Origin: an uncultured Collinsella sp.
GTDB taxonomy: Bacteria; Actinomycetota; Coriobacteriia; Coriobacteriales; Coriobacteriaceae
NCBI GenBank assembly: GCA_959599915.1
Contig: CAUGJE010000004.1
Coordinates: 1-64,000 of the forward strand
Length of the DNA: 64,000 bases
Direction of reading: 5' to 3'
The notes under the pieces were generated by a model that made no database searches, was not told where the DNA came from, and saw nothing but the letters and a program-made list of their open reading frames with translations. Numbering within the stretch: the first letter of the stretch is position 1; every line of letters begins with the position of its first letter. Made by a program: the position numbers and the translations under genes. Shown piece by piece: positions 30,446-39,059 of this stretch.

Positions 30446-30490
30446 CCCAAACCACCACAAAGGGGACAGGCACCTTTGTGGTGGTTTGGG
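30446..30490. repeat. Inverted repeat CCCAAACCACCACAAAGG, copy 2
   Basis: Perfect 18-bp arms at 30446-30463 and 30473-30490 with a GGACAGGCA loop. It is the 10182-10217 hairpin in the opposite orientation, extended by four base pairs. Confidence 0.8.
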
Positions 30491-30494
30491 CCCG

Positions 30495-30640
30495 GTTTGT
30501 CTCGATCTGTAACAGGTAGGCCGCCAAAACCGGGCCTGGTGTTACAGATCGAGATCTTTCGGGCAGCCCTCTACGGTTTGTCTAAATCTGTAACAGGTAG
30601 AGACGATTTAGCCCGCTAGATGTTACAGATCGAGACAAAC
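30495..30640. repeat. Tandem hairpins with GTTTGTCTCGATCTGTAACA ends
   Basis: The outer 20-bp ends (30495-30514 and 30621-30640) are perfectly complementary. Inside are a matching inverted pair (30540-30554 and 30576-30595), so the 146-bp unit is two head-to-tail hairpins that can also pair end to end. It fills the gap before the DUF4867 stop codon; nothing else is seen here. Confidence 0.75.
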
Positions 30641-30649
30641 AGGAAGCCC

Positions 30650-31294
30650 CTAGTCGCAGGTGATGTCGAGGTTTTTGCCGATGAGGCCCACGTAACCGCC
30701 CTCGGCCGCCTTGGGGCTGTCGGCGTGGCAGAGGACCCACTTGTCGGCCTTCCAGTAGCAGTAGCTGTCACCGGCGGCAGGCATGTCGGCTGCAGCCTCG
30801 GGGCGCGGGCCGTTGGTGCCCGCCGGCAGCGCCACCATCACCTGAAAGCCGCCGTCGTCGACCATGCAGGGCGTGTAGTGAAGCGTGGTGGCGTAAACCT
30901 CGACGAGCGTGCCGGCGGGCGCGCGAAAGGCCTTGACCTGAGCGGTGTCGAGCTTGCCGTCGACAATTTGCTCGCGCTTGGCCAGCAGCAGAATAAAGTC
31001 GCGCGCACCCAAATTAAACTCACTGGCACGGTGATACTCCAGACAGTTGAGGCGCGTGTTGTGGCCGTTGCACCAGCCCGGCTGGAACGGACGGCCGCCG
31101 TACATGAGCAGGCCGAGCGTGTCGACACCCTCAACCTGCTCGAGCTCGGGTGCGGAGGCCACGTACTTGGTGCCCTCGGGAATGGGAGTAGCCGCAAGCG
31201 CCTCGACAAGCGGGGCGGTCAGGTTGGACGGCACGTCGTCCCACACGCGACCATAGGATTTGAACTCGGGATCTGATACAGAGTAGATATGCAT
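30650..31294 (-). CDS. DUF4867 family protein
   Basis: A 214-residue soluble protein matching the DUF4867 family, which looks cupin-like and is often found next to sugar-catabolic genes in Firmicutes and Actinobacteria. Motifs I see include a HNTRLNCLEYHR stretch in the middle and a YATTLHYTPC segment that could hold metal-binding His residues. The function is not known. The ATG at 31294 has AGGAG upstream; the longer frame to 31330 does not. Single gene between the second GH1 gene and the lower-GC cassette. Confidence 0.75.
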   Translation of the reverse strand: MHIYSVSDPEFKSYGRVWDDVPSNLTAPLVEALAATPIPEGTKYVASAPELEQVEGVDTLGLLMYGGRPFQPGWCNGHNTRLNCLEYHRASEFNLGARDFILLLAKREQIVDGKLDTAQVKAFRAPAGTLVEVYATTLHYTPCMVDDGGFQVMVALPAGTNGPRPEAAADMPAAGDSYCYWKADKWVLCHADSPKAAEGGYVGLIGKNLDITCD

Positions 31295-31417
31295 GTTCGC
31301 TCCTGTTCGTTTATGTGACAGTATGAACATTCTAGAACATCATTCATCCACGACCACGATCAATACCGAAAACATTGCATGACGAAATCACCCGCTCAAA
31401 AAGCGACATGCAGCTTC

Positions 31418-32398
31418 CTAGTCGAGATAATCTTTAAGAAACTCAATAACGCTCATACACCAGTAGTCGGTCTCCGGCGCATGGGGCTTCATCAATGCGT
31501 GCCCCCCTTCTGAATACATGACTCCCTCATGGTGTACTCCAGCTGCATCCAGAGCATCGACCATCTTTTCATAATTGTCGGGCGATACAATATCATCGTC
31601 AGCGCATTGCCAAAGATATGTCGGAGGATACTGCTCCCACACATGCTGATTAATACAGAAATCATCGAGCGAGTCGCGACCAGCCCCGCCGCACACCGAA
31701 TCAAGAAATCTATTGTCTGATGCGTTCTCAAAGCCACGAAGATCAATCGGTGCATAACACAGGACCAAGGCTTTGGGTGCCTCGCATCCGTAGGACGCAA
31801 ATCCCTTGTTGTCCGTCCCCCACTCGGCAGTTAAATGCGCACCAGCAGAAAAGCCGATAACTGCATAACTTTTTGCGACATTAAATTTCGCTGAATTCTC
31901 GAAGACAAAACGGACAGCTCGATTTAAATCGTCGATTGGACGCGGCATCAAAGGCTCGACCCTCACCCTGTATGACAGCACGAACACGTTATAGCCCGCA
32001 TCGTTGAGCTCGGGGGCAACGGGAAAGCCTTCCATTTGATGACAAACGCTCTGATAACCTCCGCCCGAAACCGCAATGATAAAGGGAGCCCCGGGTCTCC
32101 CGGGAAAGAAGAACAGTTTCGTGTTGCGTCGAGTCGGATCACGGATGCAGTCGGCTTCATCCCATATATCGTAGGCAACTTGCCTCCCGTCATCCACGAG
32201 CTCGACAATCCGATTCAATCCACGCAAAACGCGAGTAGTTTCATATGGATTAGCATCAGAATTCATATGAGACACGATGGGTTTATTCCACATGCGCTCC
32301 CAAGTTGAAGGCCGGCAAAGCATAAGGTGCTCGCCAAAGCCAGCGAACTCAGGAAGGAGCGCGATTTCGCCAAACGTCATATCGGCTGTAATTGTCAT
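31418..32398 (-). CDS. Alpha/beta-hydrolase, BD-FAE-like esterase
   Basis: A 326-residue serine hydrolase. The oxyanion segment is VSGGGYQS, the nucleophile Ser is in GFSAGAHL, the Asp in DDDIVSPDN and the His in EGGHAL near the C-terminus, which fits bifunctional feruloyl/acetyl-xylan esterase-type enzymes and related sugar esterases. It has no signal peptide, so it probably deacylates PTS-imported glycosides. Last gene of the licT-EIIBC-esterase cassette; a small hairpin (GGTGGGCT/AGCCCACC at 32421-32453) sits before it and may trim its expression. Base composition is lower in GC than in the flanking genes. Confidence 0.85.
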   Translation of the reverse strand: MTITADMTFGEIALLPEFAGFGEHLMLCRPSTWERMWNKPIVSHMNSDANPYETTRVLRGLNRIVELVDDGRQVAYDIWDEADCIRDPTRRNTKLFFFPGRPGAPFIIAVSGGGYQSVCHQMEGFPVAPELNDAGYNVFVLSYRVRVEPLMPRPIDDLNRAVRFVFENSAKFNVAKSYAVIGFSAGAHLTAEWGTDNKGFASYGCEAPKALVLCYAPIDLRGFENASDNRFLDSVCGGAGRDSLDDFCINQHVWEQYPPTYLWQCADDDIVSPDNYEKMVDALDAAGVHHEGVMYSEGGHALMKPHAPETDYWCMSVIEFLKDYLD

Positions 32399-32503
32399 AG
32401 CTAGTCACTCCAAAAATGAGGGTGGGCTCGCGTGAATCAACGGCAAGCCCACCACATGCAATCTGCCGCGGGGTTTTCGGCAGCTTACATCCCAAATAAT
32501 TGT

Positions 32504-33874
32504 CTACTCCACTACTGCCTCTTCATCAGGGCGATACAGGATGTAAACGAGAACGAAGTTAAGAATTAAACCGACGACATTGCAAAGAATTGCGCCGATG
32601 AGGCTGCTCATATCACCAGAAGGATCCATATAACCGGGGAAGCTAAAAATGCCGCTCGACGTCATAACGAACGTACAGGTGTTGAAAATCGCCGGGATAA
32701 CAGCACTGATTGCTCCGGCGACCATGGAAGCGATAATGATCTTCTTGTGCTCCAAGATGATGCCGTACAGCGCCGGTTCCGTAATCCCGAAAAAGCCCGT
32801 AATGGCACAGCTGAACCCAAGACTCTTTTCACTCGGGTCCTTCGAGCGGAGGGCGAACGCCAAACAAGCGCCGACAACACCCATGCTGCAGCAGAGAAGT
32901 CCAAGGATAGGATCGGAGCCGACGGTCATAATATTGTTGATGGAAAGCACGATCAGGGCCCAATGGAGTCCAAGGGGGATCATAACGAGACCGAATATCG
33001 GCCCGAGAATAACGCCGCAAAGGACGGGGCTGAACTGATAGACCGCCAGCACTGCAGTCGCAAGCAAAGAGCTCGCCTGCTGAATAACGGGGCCGATCAC
33101 AAGGAGCGAGACGGGGGCGGCAACAGCAACCGTCAGGAACGGGACGAGCGCAAATGCCACAACATCGGGAAGAACCGCCCGCAGCCACTTATTAAGAACG
33201 GATGCGAACCAAGCCGCCACGATAGCAGGAAACACCGTGGAGGAATAGCTCACCATTGTGAACTTCATGCCGAGCAAATCCAGCGCATCGCCCGCTCCGG
33301 CCGCAGCAACGAAAGTCGGATAAATCAGGATTGCACCGAGTACCGCACCGATATATCGATCGGTTCCAAAGAACTGAGCAGCAGATGATCCGACAAGAAC
33401 GGGCAGAAAATACATGCAGGCATTTCCCATGCCGTACAGCAGAGTGTATATTCCGCTCTCGGCGGAAACAGCACCCGCCGTCGTCAGAATACTAAGGACG
33501 GCGTTTATCATTCCGCATGCGATCAAGGCAGGAAGAACGGGCATCATGATGCCGCTGATGAGCTTCATTAGCTTTCCCAGAAAGCCCTTAGTCTCTCCTT
33601 CGCTTGCCTCGGAATCTCCGGCATCAATCCCGGTTTCCTTGGCAACGATTTCATAGACCTTATCGACCTTAGGTCCCACAATCACCTGATATTGCCCCGC
33701 GGAATGGCGAATGTCGATCACGCCATCAATCGCCTTGACTTTTGCATCGTCTACGATGCCTTCGTCCTTAAGGTTGAACCTTAAACGAGTCATGCAGTGA
33801 GCTACAAATGTAACGTTGTCTGCGCCGCCCACCATCTCGAGAATCTCGGCAGCGAGCTTGGTTGTATCTGCCAT
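32504..33874 (-). CDS. bglP: PTS EIIBC, beta-glucoside family
   Basis: A 456-residue permease. EIIB carries Cys27 (HCMTRLR); the EIIC part has about ten membrane segments and the ITEPALYGIILE signature. Like the permease at 14782-16209, it lacks a fused EIIA domain, which most BglP/BglF proteins carry at the C-terminus, so it depends on a free EIIA. The ATG at 33874 is preceded by GGGAG with a longish spacer. It follows the LicT-type antiterminator gene by about 70 bp, the classic arrangement for beta-glucoside uptake. Lower GC than the chromosome around it suggests later acquisition. Confidence 0.9.
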   Translation of the reverse strand: MADTTKLAAEILEMVGGADNVTFVAHCMTRLRFNLKDEGIVDDAKVKAIDGVIDIRHSAGQYQVIVGPKVDKVYEIVAKETGIDAGDSEASEGETKGFLGKLMKLISGIMMPVLPALIACGMINAVLSILTTAGAVSAESGIYTLLYGMGNACMYFLPVLVGSSAAQFFGTDRYIGAVLGAILIYPTFVAAAGAGDALDLLGMKFTMVSYSSTVFPAIVAAWFASVLNKWLRAVLPDVVAFALVPFLTVAVAAPVSLLVIGPVIQQASSLLATAVLAVYQFSPVLCGVILGPIFGLVMIPLGLHWALIVLSINNIMTVGSDPILGLLCCSMGVVGACLAFALRSKDPSEKSLGFSCAITGFFGITEPALYGIILEHKKIIIASMVAGAISAVIPAIFNTCTFVMTSSGIFSFPGYMDPSGDMSSLIGAILCNVVGLILNFVLVYILYRPDEEAVVE

Positions 33875-33942
33875 AAATACCATTTCTCCCATGTTGAGTT
33901 TTATATGTAACCATCAGCAAAGCGCGCGCCTTTGCCAACTAA

Positions 33943-34782
33943 TTACCTTGTTTTCGATGCAATTCGATTGATGTGCATCATGAGGTAGAGTCTTTCTTCG
34001 TCTATAAGTTCCCGCCCCGTCAGTCGGCTGAGAACAGAAGCAATATCATCGGCGCACATTGATGCCACCGGATATTCTTTTTTGAGCGAGAGGTACATCT
34101 TGCGGTTGTCGCTCACGATGCTTTCGCCAGAGTTCAACCTATTGAATAAGTACTGAAGATGGGTTGCGAACCTTGCGTAATCGAAACCTTCCCGATCAAC
34201 TTGAATGCCAAGCCGATTTTCAACAGCAACGGTTGACTCCTCCAGAACACGATCGTAGATATCCGCGCTAAACTCTTTAACTACTTCGCATGAGTCCGAA
34301 TCGGCCATGTTATTGATAAACGCCATGGCAATTCCAACTGCCTCATGAGCTGGAAGCCTAACGTTAAGACGTTTCCTGATTATCTTAAGTGCATACTCGC
34401 CGATTCTAAATTCGACGGGATATTGTTGGCGGACATCAAACGATAAAGGCATGCGGACAACGATATTTTGCTCTTTGCGCTTAACCGCATACGCGATATG
34501 GTCCGCAAGGATAAACGGCAAATTAGGGCTCACCTCATAAGACAGCAAACCTGTCGACATATCAATAACATCCGAGGTAAGCTCGAGAAGCTCGTCGGGG
34601 ACCTCGTCAACGAGAGCGATGTAGCGAGAGCTAACGTTATAAAACGTTCGTTGAATCTCCGAAAGAGGGACCTCGTCTCCGACATTCTTAAACCCCAGAC
34701 CACGGCCGAATGCAACCAACTGTCCGCCATTTCCATCGACGCAGAGGACAGCGCTGGTATTAATTCGTTTAACAATTTCCAT
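33943..34782 (-). CDS. licT: BglG/LicT-family transcriptional antiterminator
   Basis: A 279-residue RNA-binding regulator: CAT RNA-binding domain (residues 1-55, starting MEIVKRINTSAVL), then PRD1 and PRD2 domains with conserved His residues (LADHIAYAV, TEH-like positions, MHINRI at the end). In this family PTS-dependent phosphorylation of the PRDs controls binding to a RAT hairpin and prevents termination. It is the first gene of a cassette with EIIBC and an esterase, and a terminator-like leader lies just upstream, fitting autoregulation. The ATG is preceded by a GGGGGGA run. Confidence 0.92.
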   Translation of the reverse strand: MEIVKRINTSAVLCVDGNGGQLVAFGRGLGFKNVGDEVPLSEIQRTFYNVSSRYIALVDEVPDELLELTSDVIDMSTGLLSYEVSPNLPFILADHIAYAVKRKEQNIVVRMPLSFDVRQQYPVEFRIGEYALKIIRKRLNVRLPAHEAVGIAMAFINNMADSDSCEVVKEFSADIYDRVLEESTVAVENRLGIQVDREGFDYARFATHLQYLFNRLNSGESIVSDNRKMYLSLKKEYPVASMCADDIASVLSRLTGRELIDEERLYLMMHINRIASKTR

Positions 34783-34802
34783 GTGTCCCCCCTAAACAGA
34801 AC

Positions 34803-34860
34803 AAGGCTCCCGAAGCAGAATCCGACAATCAATGTCGACAGATGCTGCTTCAGGAGCCTT
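34803..34860 (-). promoter_or_regulatory. licT leader terminator / probable RAT site
   Basis: On the minus strand AAGGCTCCTGAAGCAG and CTGCTTCGGGAGCCTT pair over a 26-base loop, followed by GTTCTGTTT. Just upstream is TTCAGGCAAGG, like the 3' half of RAT antiterminator sites, overlapping the stem start. The 5' half of the RAT consensus is weak, so the assignment rests on context and layout. Confidence 0.6.
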
Positions 34861-34981
34861 GCCTGAATATCACTCTGAGGACTAGTTTAAGCGAGCTAGT
34901 GCTAATGACCTCGAATAAACACTTCTAAACAGTTAAACGGTCGATATCTCCGTGTGAACGGTTTGGAGGCAGAGGGCGGCC

Positions 34982-35470
34982 CTATGCCTGCTGATAGTGC
35001 AGGTGCTTCTCGTCGATATCGGCCAGGTCGCGGTCGAGATAACGACGCGCAAGCCAGTTGGCCATGGGGAGGTTCTGGTCCAGGTAGTTACCGCACTCCT
35101 CGGGAGCGGCACCGGGAACATCGCCCTCAAAGCCCGCGACAAACTCGAACAGCTCACGCACGAGCGGCAAGATCTCCTCGCTCGTCACCTCGCCAAATAC
35201 GACGAGGTAAAAGCCCGTGCGGCAGCCCATGGGGCCAAAGTAGACAATGCGGCTCGACCACTCGGCATGATTGCGCAAGAAGGTGGCGCCCAGGTGCTCG
35301 ATGGTGTGGCACTCGGCCGTGTTCATGACCGGCTCTTTGTTGGGCGTGGTCAAGCGCAGGTCAAACGTGGTGACGGCGGCGCCGGTCGCCGGATCGCGGT
35401 CGATGCGGCTCACATACACGCCGGGTTCAAGCAGCAGATGGTCAACGGAAAAACTCGCGATGCGCTCCAT
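34982..35470 (-). CDS. luxS: S-ribosylhomocysteine lyase
   Basis: A 162-residue LuxS enzyme that splits S-ribosylhomocysteine to homocysteine and DPD, the precursor of autoinducer AI-2. The metal ligands His55 and His59 (HTIEH) and Cys126 (PEECGNY) are present, and Cys83 in GPMGCRTG is the second catalytic Cys. Length is normal for the family. The ATG follows GAGAGGATC. It is a single gene between the LicT cassette and the sugar locus; no pfs gene is next to it. Confidence 0.97.
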   Translation of the reverse strand: MERIASFSVDHLLLEPGVYVSRIDRDPATGAAVTTFDLRLTTPNKEPVMNTAECHTIEHLGATFLRNHAEWSSRIVYFGPMGCRTGFYLVVFGEVTSEEILPLVRELFEFVAGFEGDVPGAAPEECGNYLDQNLPMANWLARRYLDRDLADIDEKHLHYQQA

Positions 35471-35547
35471 GGCAGATCCTCTCGGTAGTCAATTTAGGAC
35501 GGGGCTCTTTTAGCTGGTCACAACAATCGTCACCAATAATAGCAGTC

Positions 35548-35585
35548 AAAAAAGCCCCGTCCCAAATGAGCTACGCGGGACGAGG
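35548..35585 (-). terminator. Terminator after the FGGY kinase operon
   Basis: On the minus strand CCTCGTCCC and GGGACGGGG pair (one T-G pair), followed by C and six T residues at 35553-35548. It closes the isomerase-transketolase-kinase operon. Confidence 0.8.
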
Positions 35586-35624
35586 ACCGAATGATTATTT
35601 AATCCCCGTCCCAGAAAAATCATT

Positions 35625-37115
35625 CTAGGCGGTGTACGCGATTGTAGATTTCACGGCATGGCGCCAGCCGGCAATCTTTTTGGCTCGCACGTCGGCAGGC
35701 ATGGCAGGCTCCACGATGCCGCGGGCGCCGTAGACGTCAACGACATCGCGTGTGTACATGCCCAGCGCAATGCCGCAGGCCCAAGCCGCACCCAGGCCGC
35801 TCATCTCGTCGTTGCTCGCAATGCGGATGGGCGAGCCGACCAGGTCGCTCTCAAACTGCATCAGGTACGCGTCGCGCGTGGGACCGCCGTCAACACGAAG
35901 CTCGGCCAGTGCCGCGCCCGAATCCTCGACCATCGCATCGATCACGTCGAAGATCTGATAGGCGATCGACTCGTCGGCGGCCTTTACGAACTCCGCACGG
36001 CCCGTGGTGCGCGTCATGCCAAAGACGCAGCCCTCGGCATCGCTCGCCCAGTGCGGCGCGCCCAGGCCAGTGAACGCCGGCACAAAGTAGACGCGGCTCG
36101 CCGGATTGGCGGCGTAGCACAGGTCGGTGACTTCCTCGGGATTGTTGATGAGCTCCAGGTCGTCGCGCAGCCACGTCTTGACGGCGCCGGCGTAGCTCAC
36201 GTTGCCCTCGAGCACATACTCGGTCACACCGTCCATACGCCACGCAAGCGAGCTCGAAAGCCCGTGCGAGCTGGCGACGAACTCGTCGCCGACGTTCATC
36301 ATGACCGAGCTGCCGGTGCCATAGGTCGCCTTTGCCATGCCGCGGCTATGGCAGCCCTGGGCAAACAAGGCGGCATGGCTGTCGCCGAGCACGCCGTGAA
36401 TGGGCACGGGCGCCGGCAAAAAGCCGCCCAGGTTCGTCATGCCGAACAGACCATCGGAATCGGTCACCTGCGGCAGGCAAGCCGAATCGACGCCAAAGGC
36501 CTCGCACACCGGCTCGCTCCAGCAGCCACGGCGCAGGTCAAAGAGCTGCGTGCGGCTGGCATTGGACCAGTCGCAGCGAAACTCCGCGCCGCCCGTGAGC
36601 GTCCAGACCACCCAGGCATCGATGGTGCCCAGGCACAGCTCGCCCGCCGCAGCGGCCTCGGCAGCCGCGGGAACGTTCGCGAGGATCCAGGCCATCTTGC
36701 CCGCCGGGTAGTAGGGCGAGAGCACCAGACCCGTCGTGTCGCGCACCAGCTCGGCCACGCCTTCGCGCGCAGCAAGCTCGTCGCACAGCTCGCGGGCGCG
36801 GGCGCACTGCCACACCACGGCGTCGCACAGCGGCTCGCCCGTCGTGCGGTTCCAGGCAACGGTGGTCTCGCGCTGGTTGGAGATGCCGATGCCGGCGATG
36901 TCGGCCGGATCGACCCCGGTCTCCTCCACCACAGCGCGCGCCACGGCCAGCACATTGGCGGCAATCTCGGCCGGATCATGGCTCACCCAGCCGGCCTCGT
37001 TGACAATCTGGCGATGCGAGCGGTCGGCACGATGAATCAAATGGCCGCCCTCGTCCACCAGCAGCGCCTTGGTGCCCTGCGTGGACTGATCGATCCCGAT
37101 GATGTATTTACTCAT
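35625..37115 (-). CDS. FGGY-family carbohydrate kinase (candidate apulose kinase)
   Basis: A 496-residue FGGY kinase. The N-terminus GIDQSTQGTKALL is the ATP-binding start of the family; SNQRETTVAWNRTTGEP and LGTIDAWVVWTLTGG resemble glycerol kinase, and the C-terminal GGPTRDAYLMQ...EMSGLGAAW holds the FGGY signature region. In an operon with a sugar isomerase and a two-subunit transketolase, it more likely phosphorylates a ketose: apulose, ribulose or xylulose are candidates. The ATG has CAGGAGAG upstream. A hairpin element separates it from the transketolase gene. Confidence 0.82.
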   Translation of the reverse strand: MSKYIIGIDQSTQGTKALLVDEGGHLIHRADRSHRQIVNEAGWVSHDPAEIAANVLAVARAVVEETGVDPADIAGIGISNQRETTVAWNRTTGEPLCDAVVWQCARARELCDELAAREGVAELVRDTTGLVLSPYYPAGKMAWILANVPAAAEAAAAGELCLGTIDAWVVWTLTGGAEFRCDWSNASRTQLFDLRRGCWSEPVCEAFGVDSACLPQVTDSDGLFGMTNLGGFLPAPVPIHGVLGDSHAALFAQGCHSRGMAKATYGTGSSVMMNVGDEFVASSHGLSSSLAWRMDGVTEYVLEGNVSYAGAVKTWLRDDLELINNPEEVTDLCYAANPASRVYFVPAFTGLGAPHWASDAEGCVFGMTRTTGRAEFVKAADESIAYQIFDVIDAMVEDSGAALAELRVDGGPTRDAYLMQFESDLVGSPIRIASNDEMSGLGAAWACGIALGMYTRDVVDVYGARGIVEPAMPADVRAKKIAGWRHAVKSTIAYTA

Positions 37116-37170
37116 GTACTCTCCTGTCTCCCCCGCCGATTCAAAAACTAAAACCCGACGGACAAGGAGC

Positions 37171-37273
37171 GAGCGGCCACCAAGTGCCGCAGATTGCCGT
37201 GAAAGAGGAGCGCCGCGTACTTTGCGTACGCAAGCGACGGTTTGAACGGCAAGGTGCGGTGCTTGGCGGCCGC
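37171..37273. repeat. Large intergenic hairpin, relative of the two-hairpin element
   Basis: Twenty-eight-base arms (37173-37200 and 37246-37273) with several mismatches, and an inner GCGTAC/GTACGC stem. The right end (CGCGCAGCGTC) and the left context (GACAAGGAGCGAG) resemble copies A and B at 61 and 9001, but the compact second hairpin is absent. It lies directly after the transketolase stop codon, inside the operon. Confidence 0.6.
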
Positions 37274-37289
37274 GCAGCGTCTGTGTCTA

Positions 37290-38228
37290 CTAGTTGCCGA
37301 GGAACTCGGCGATGGTCTTGGCAATGCCTTCGCCGGTGAGGCCGTAGTGCGCAAAGACCTCGGGGCTCGTGCCGGTGATGACCGGCGCATCGGGCAGGGA
37401 GAGGCACTTGACCGGACACGGGCAATGCTCGCCCACGACCTGCGCGACCATGGAACCCAGGCCGCCGAAGGGGCTGTGCTCCTCGACGGTCACGACGGCG
37501 CGCGTGGCACCGGCGGCCTCGATCACAGCCTCAGCATCGAGCGGCTTGACGCAATACATGTCGAGTACCGTTGCCGAGATGCCCTGCTCGGCCAGCAGAT
37601 CGGCGGCGTCCACGGCATGGCGGACCATCTCGCCGGTGGCGACAATCGTCACATCGGCGCCGCGACGCACCCAAGTGGCGCGATCCATCTGGAACGGGCA
37701 CTCGTCCTCGGTGTACACGTCCTCCACCGGGTTGCGGCCCACGCGGATGTAGGCCGGCTTGTTGTCGGCGACCAGGGCACGCACGAGCTCGGCGGTCTGG
37801 AATCGATCGCTCGGCAGATACACGCGCATGTTGGGAATCGCGCTCATGGCGGCGATATCCTGCGCGGAGTGATGGCTCATGCCTAAGGCGCCGTAGGACA
37901 CGCCGCCCGAGATGCCGATGAGCTTGACGTTGGTGTTGGAGTACGAAACGTCGACCTTGCACTGCTCATACGAGCGCGTGGTCACAAAGGACGCCGGCGA
38001 GGCGGCCCAGGCCTTCTTGCCGCACGAGGCCATACCGGCGGCGATACTCACCAGGTCCTGCTCGGCGATGCCGACCTCAATGGACTGCTGGGGATACTGA
38101 TCGAAGAACGGCGTGAGCGATGCGGAGCCGCGGGAGTCGGAGCACAGGACGACGATGTCTTTATCGGTTGCGGCGGCCTCGAGCAGCGTGTCGCAGATAG
38201 CCTTGCGGTTGGCGATCTTGTTAGCCAT
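37290..38228 (-). CDS. Transketolase, C-terminal subunit
   Basis: A 312-residue protein holding the pyrimidine-binding (catalytic Glu in EVGIAEQDLVSIAAGMA) and C-terminal transketolase domains. With the gene just before it, it forms a split, two-subunit thiamine-diphosphate transketolase. The ATG at 38228 overlaps the stop of the N-terminal subunit gene by eight bases, a sign of translational coupling. In the operon with an isomerase and an FGGY kinase, it may act on apulose-4-phosphate, giving dihydroxyacetone phosphate and a pentose phosphate, or on ordinary pentose phosphates. Confidence 0.88.
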   Translation of the reverse strand: MANKIANRKAICDTLLEAAATDKDIVVLCSDSRGSASLTPFFDQYPQQSIEVGIAEQDLVSIAAGMASCGKKAWAASPASFVTTRSYEQCKVDVSYSNTNVKLIGISGGVSYGALGMSHHSAQDIAAMSAIPNMRVYLPSDRFQTAELVRALVADNKPAYIRVGRNPVEDVYTEDECPFQMDRATWVRRGADVTIVATGEMVRHAVDAADLLAEQGISATVLDMYCVKPLDAEAVIEAAGATRAVVTVEEHSPFGGLGSMVAQVVGEHCPCPVKCLSLPDAPVITGTSPEVFAHYGLTGEGIAKTIAEFLGN

Positions 38229-39057
38229 TGATAGCCTCCTTATGGGCAGCGAAATCGGCGATGATCTGGGCATATTCCTCATCGTTGGGCAGGTGATGAT
38301 GCCAGGCGGCCTTGTCCTCCATAACCGGCGAGCCGTAGCCCTTCACCGTGTTGAGGATGATGACCGTGGGCTTACCCTTGGTCTCGGCGGCCAGCGTCAG
38401 CGCGGCGTCGATGGCCTGGACGTCGTTGCCCGGAATGGACAGCACGTTCCAACCGAAGGCGGCCCAGCGCTCCTCCTGCGAATCCTGCTTCATGACGTCC
38501 TCGGTGCTGCCGCTGATCTGCAGGCGGTTGCGGTCCACGAGCGCGCACAGGTTATCGAGCTGGTAGTTGCCGCCGCTCATGGCGCCCTCCCAGACCGAGC
38601 CCTCGGCAAGCTCGCCGTCGCCCATGATGGTGTAGACGCGGTAGTCGCGGCCATCCATCTTGCCGGCAAGCGCCATCCCGACGGCCACGGGCAGGCCATG
38701 ACCCAGCGAGCCCGAGTTCATCTCGATGCCCTTGAGCTTGTTGTTGGGGTGGCCGATGTAGGGGCTGCCGAACTTAGAGAAGCGGGCCTTGACGTCGTCG
38801 AGGTCCAGATAGCCCTCGTGGCAGAGCACCGCGTAGTAGGCCTCCATGGCGTGGCCCTTGGAGAGTACGAAGCGATCGCGGTTGGGATCGTCGACGGTCT
38901 CGGGAGAAATGTTGAGGTGGTTGGCATAGAGGGTCATCAGCGCATCGATGACCGACATGTCGCCGCCGATGTGCCCGCCAGCGCCAGCCATGATGATATC
39001 GACGCAATCGCGGCGAAGGTCCCAACGCAGGGATTCAAGCTCTTCGATAGTTGCCAT
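38221..39057 (-). CDS. Transketolase, N-terminal subunit
   Basis: A 278-residue thiamine-diphosphate-binding subunit. The ThDP site GDGELAEGSVWEGAMSGGNYQLDN (GDG...N motif) and the SKGHAMEAYYAVL segment with its catalytic-site His are typical. The ATG has GAGGAG upstream and begins two bases after the isomerase stop codon, so it is part of the same mRNA. Works as a complex with the C-terminal subunit. Confidence 0.9.
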   Translation of the reverse strand: MATIEELESLRWDLRRDCVDIIMAGAGGHIGGDMSVIDALMTLYANHLNISPETVDDPNRDRFVLSKGHAMEAYYAVLCHEGYLDLDDVKARFSKFGSPYIGHPNNKLKGIEMNSGSLGHGLPVAVGMALAGKMDGRDYRVYTIMGDGELAEGSVWEGAMSGGNYQLDNLCALVDRNRLQISGSTEDVMKQDSQEERWAAFGWNVLSIPGNDVQAIDAALTLAAETKGKPTVIILNTVKGYGSPVMEDKAAWHHHLPNDEEYAQIIADFAAHKEAING

Positions 39058-39059
39058 TT

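Noticed and set aside
30495..30640. CRISPR array
   Set aside because: The repeats are inverted hairpins, only a few units, with no regular spacers and no cas genes.
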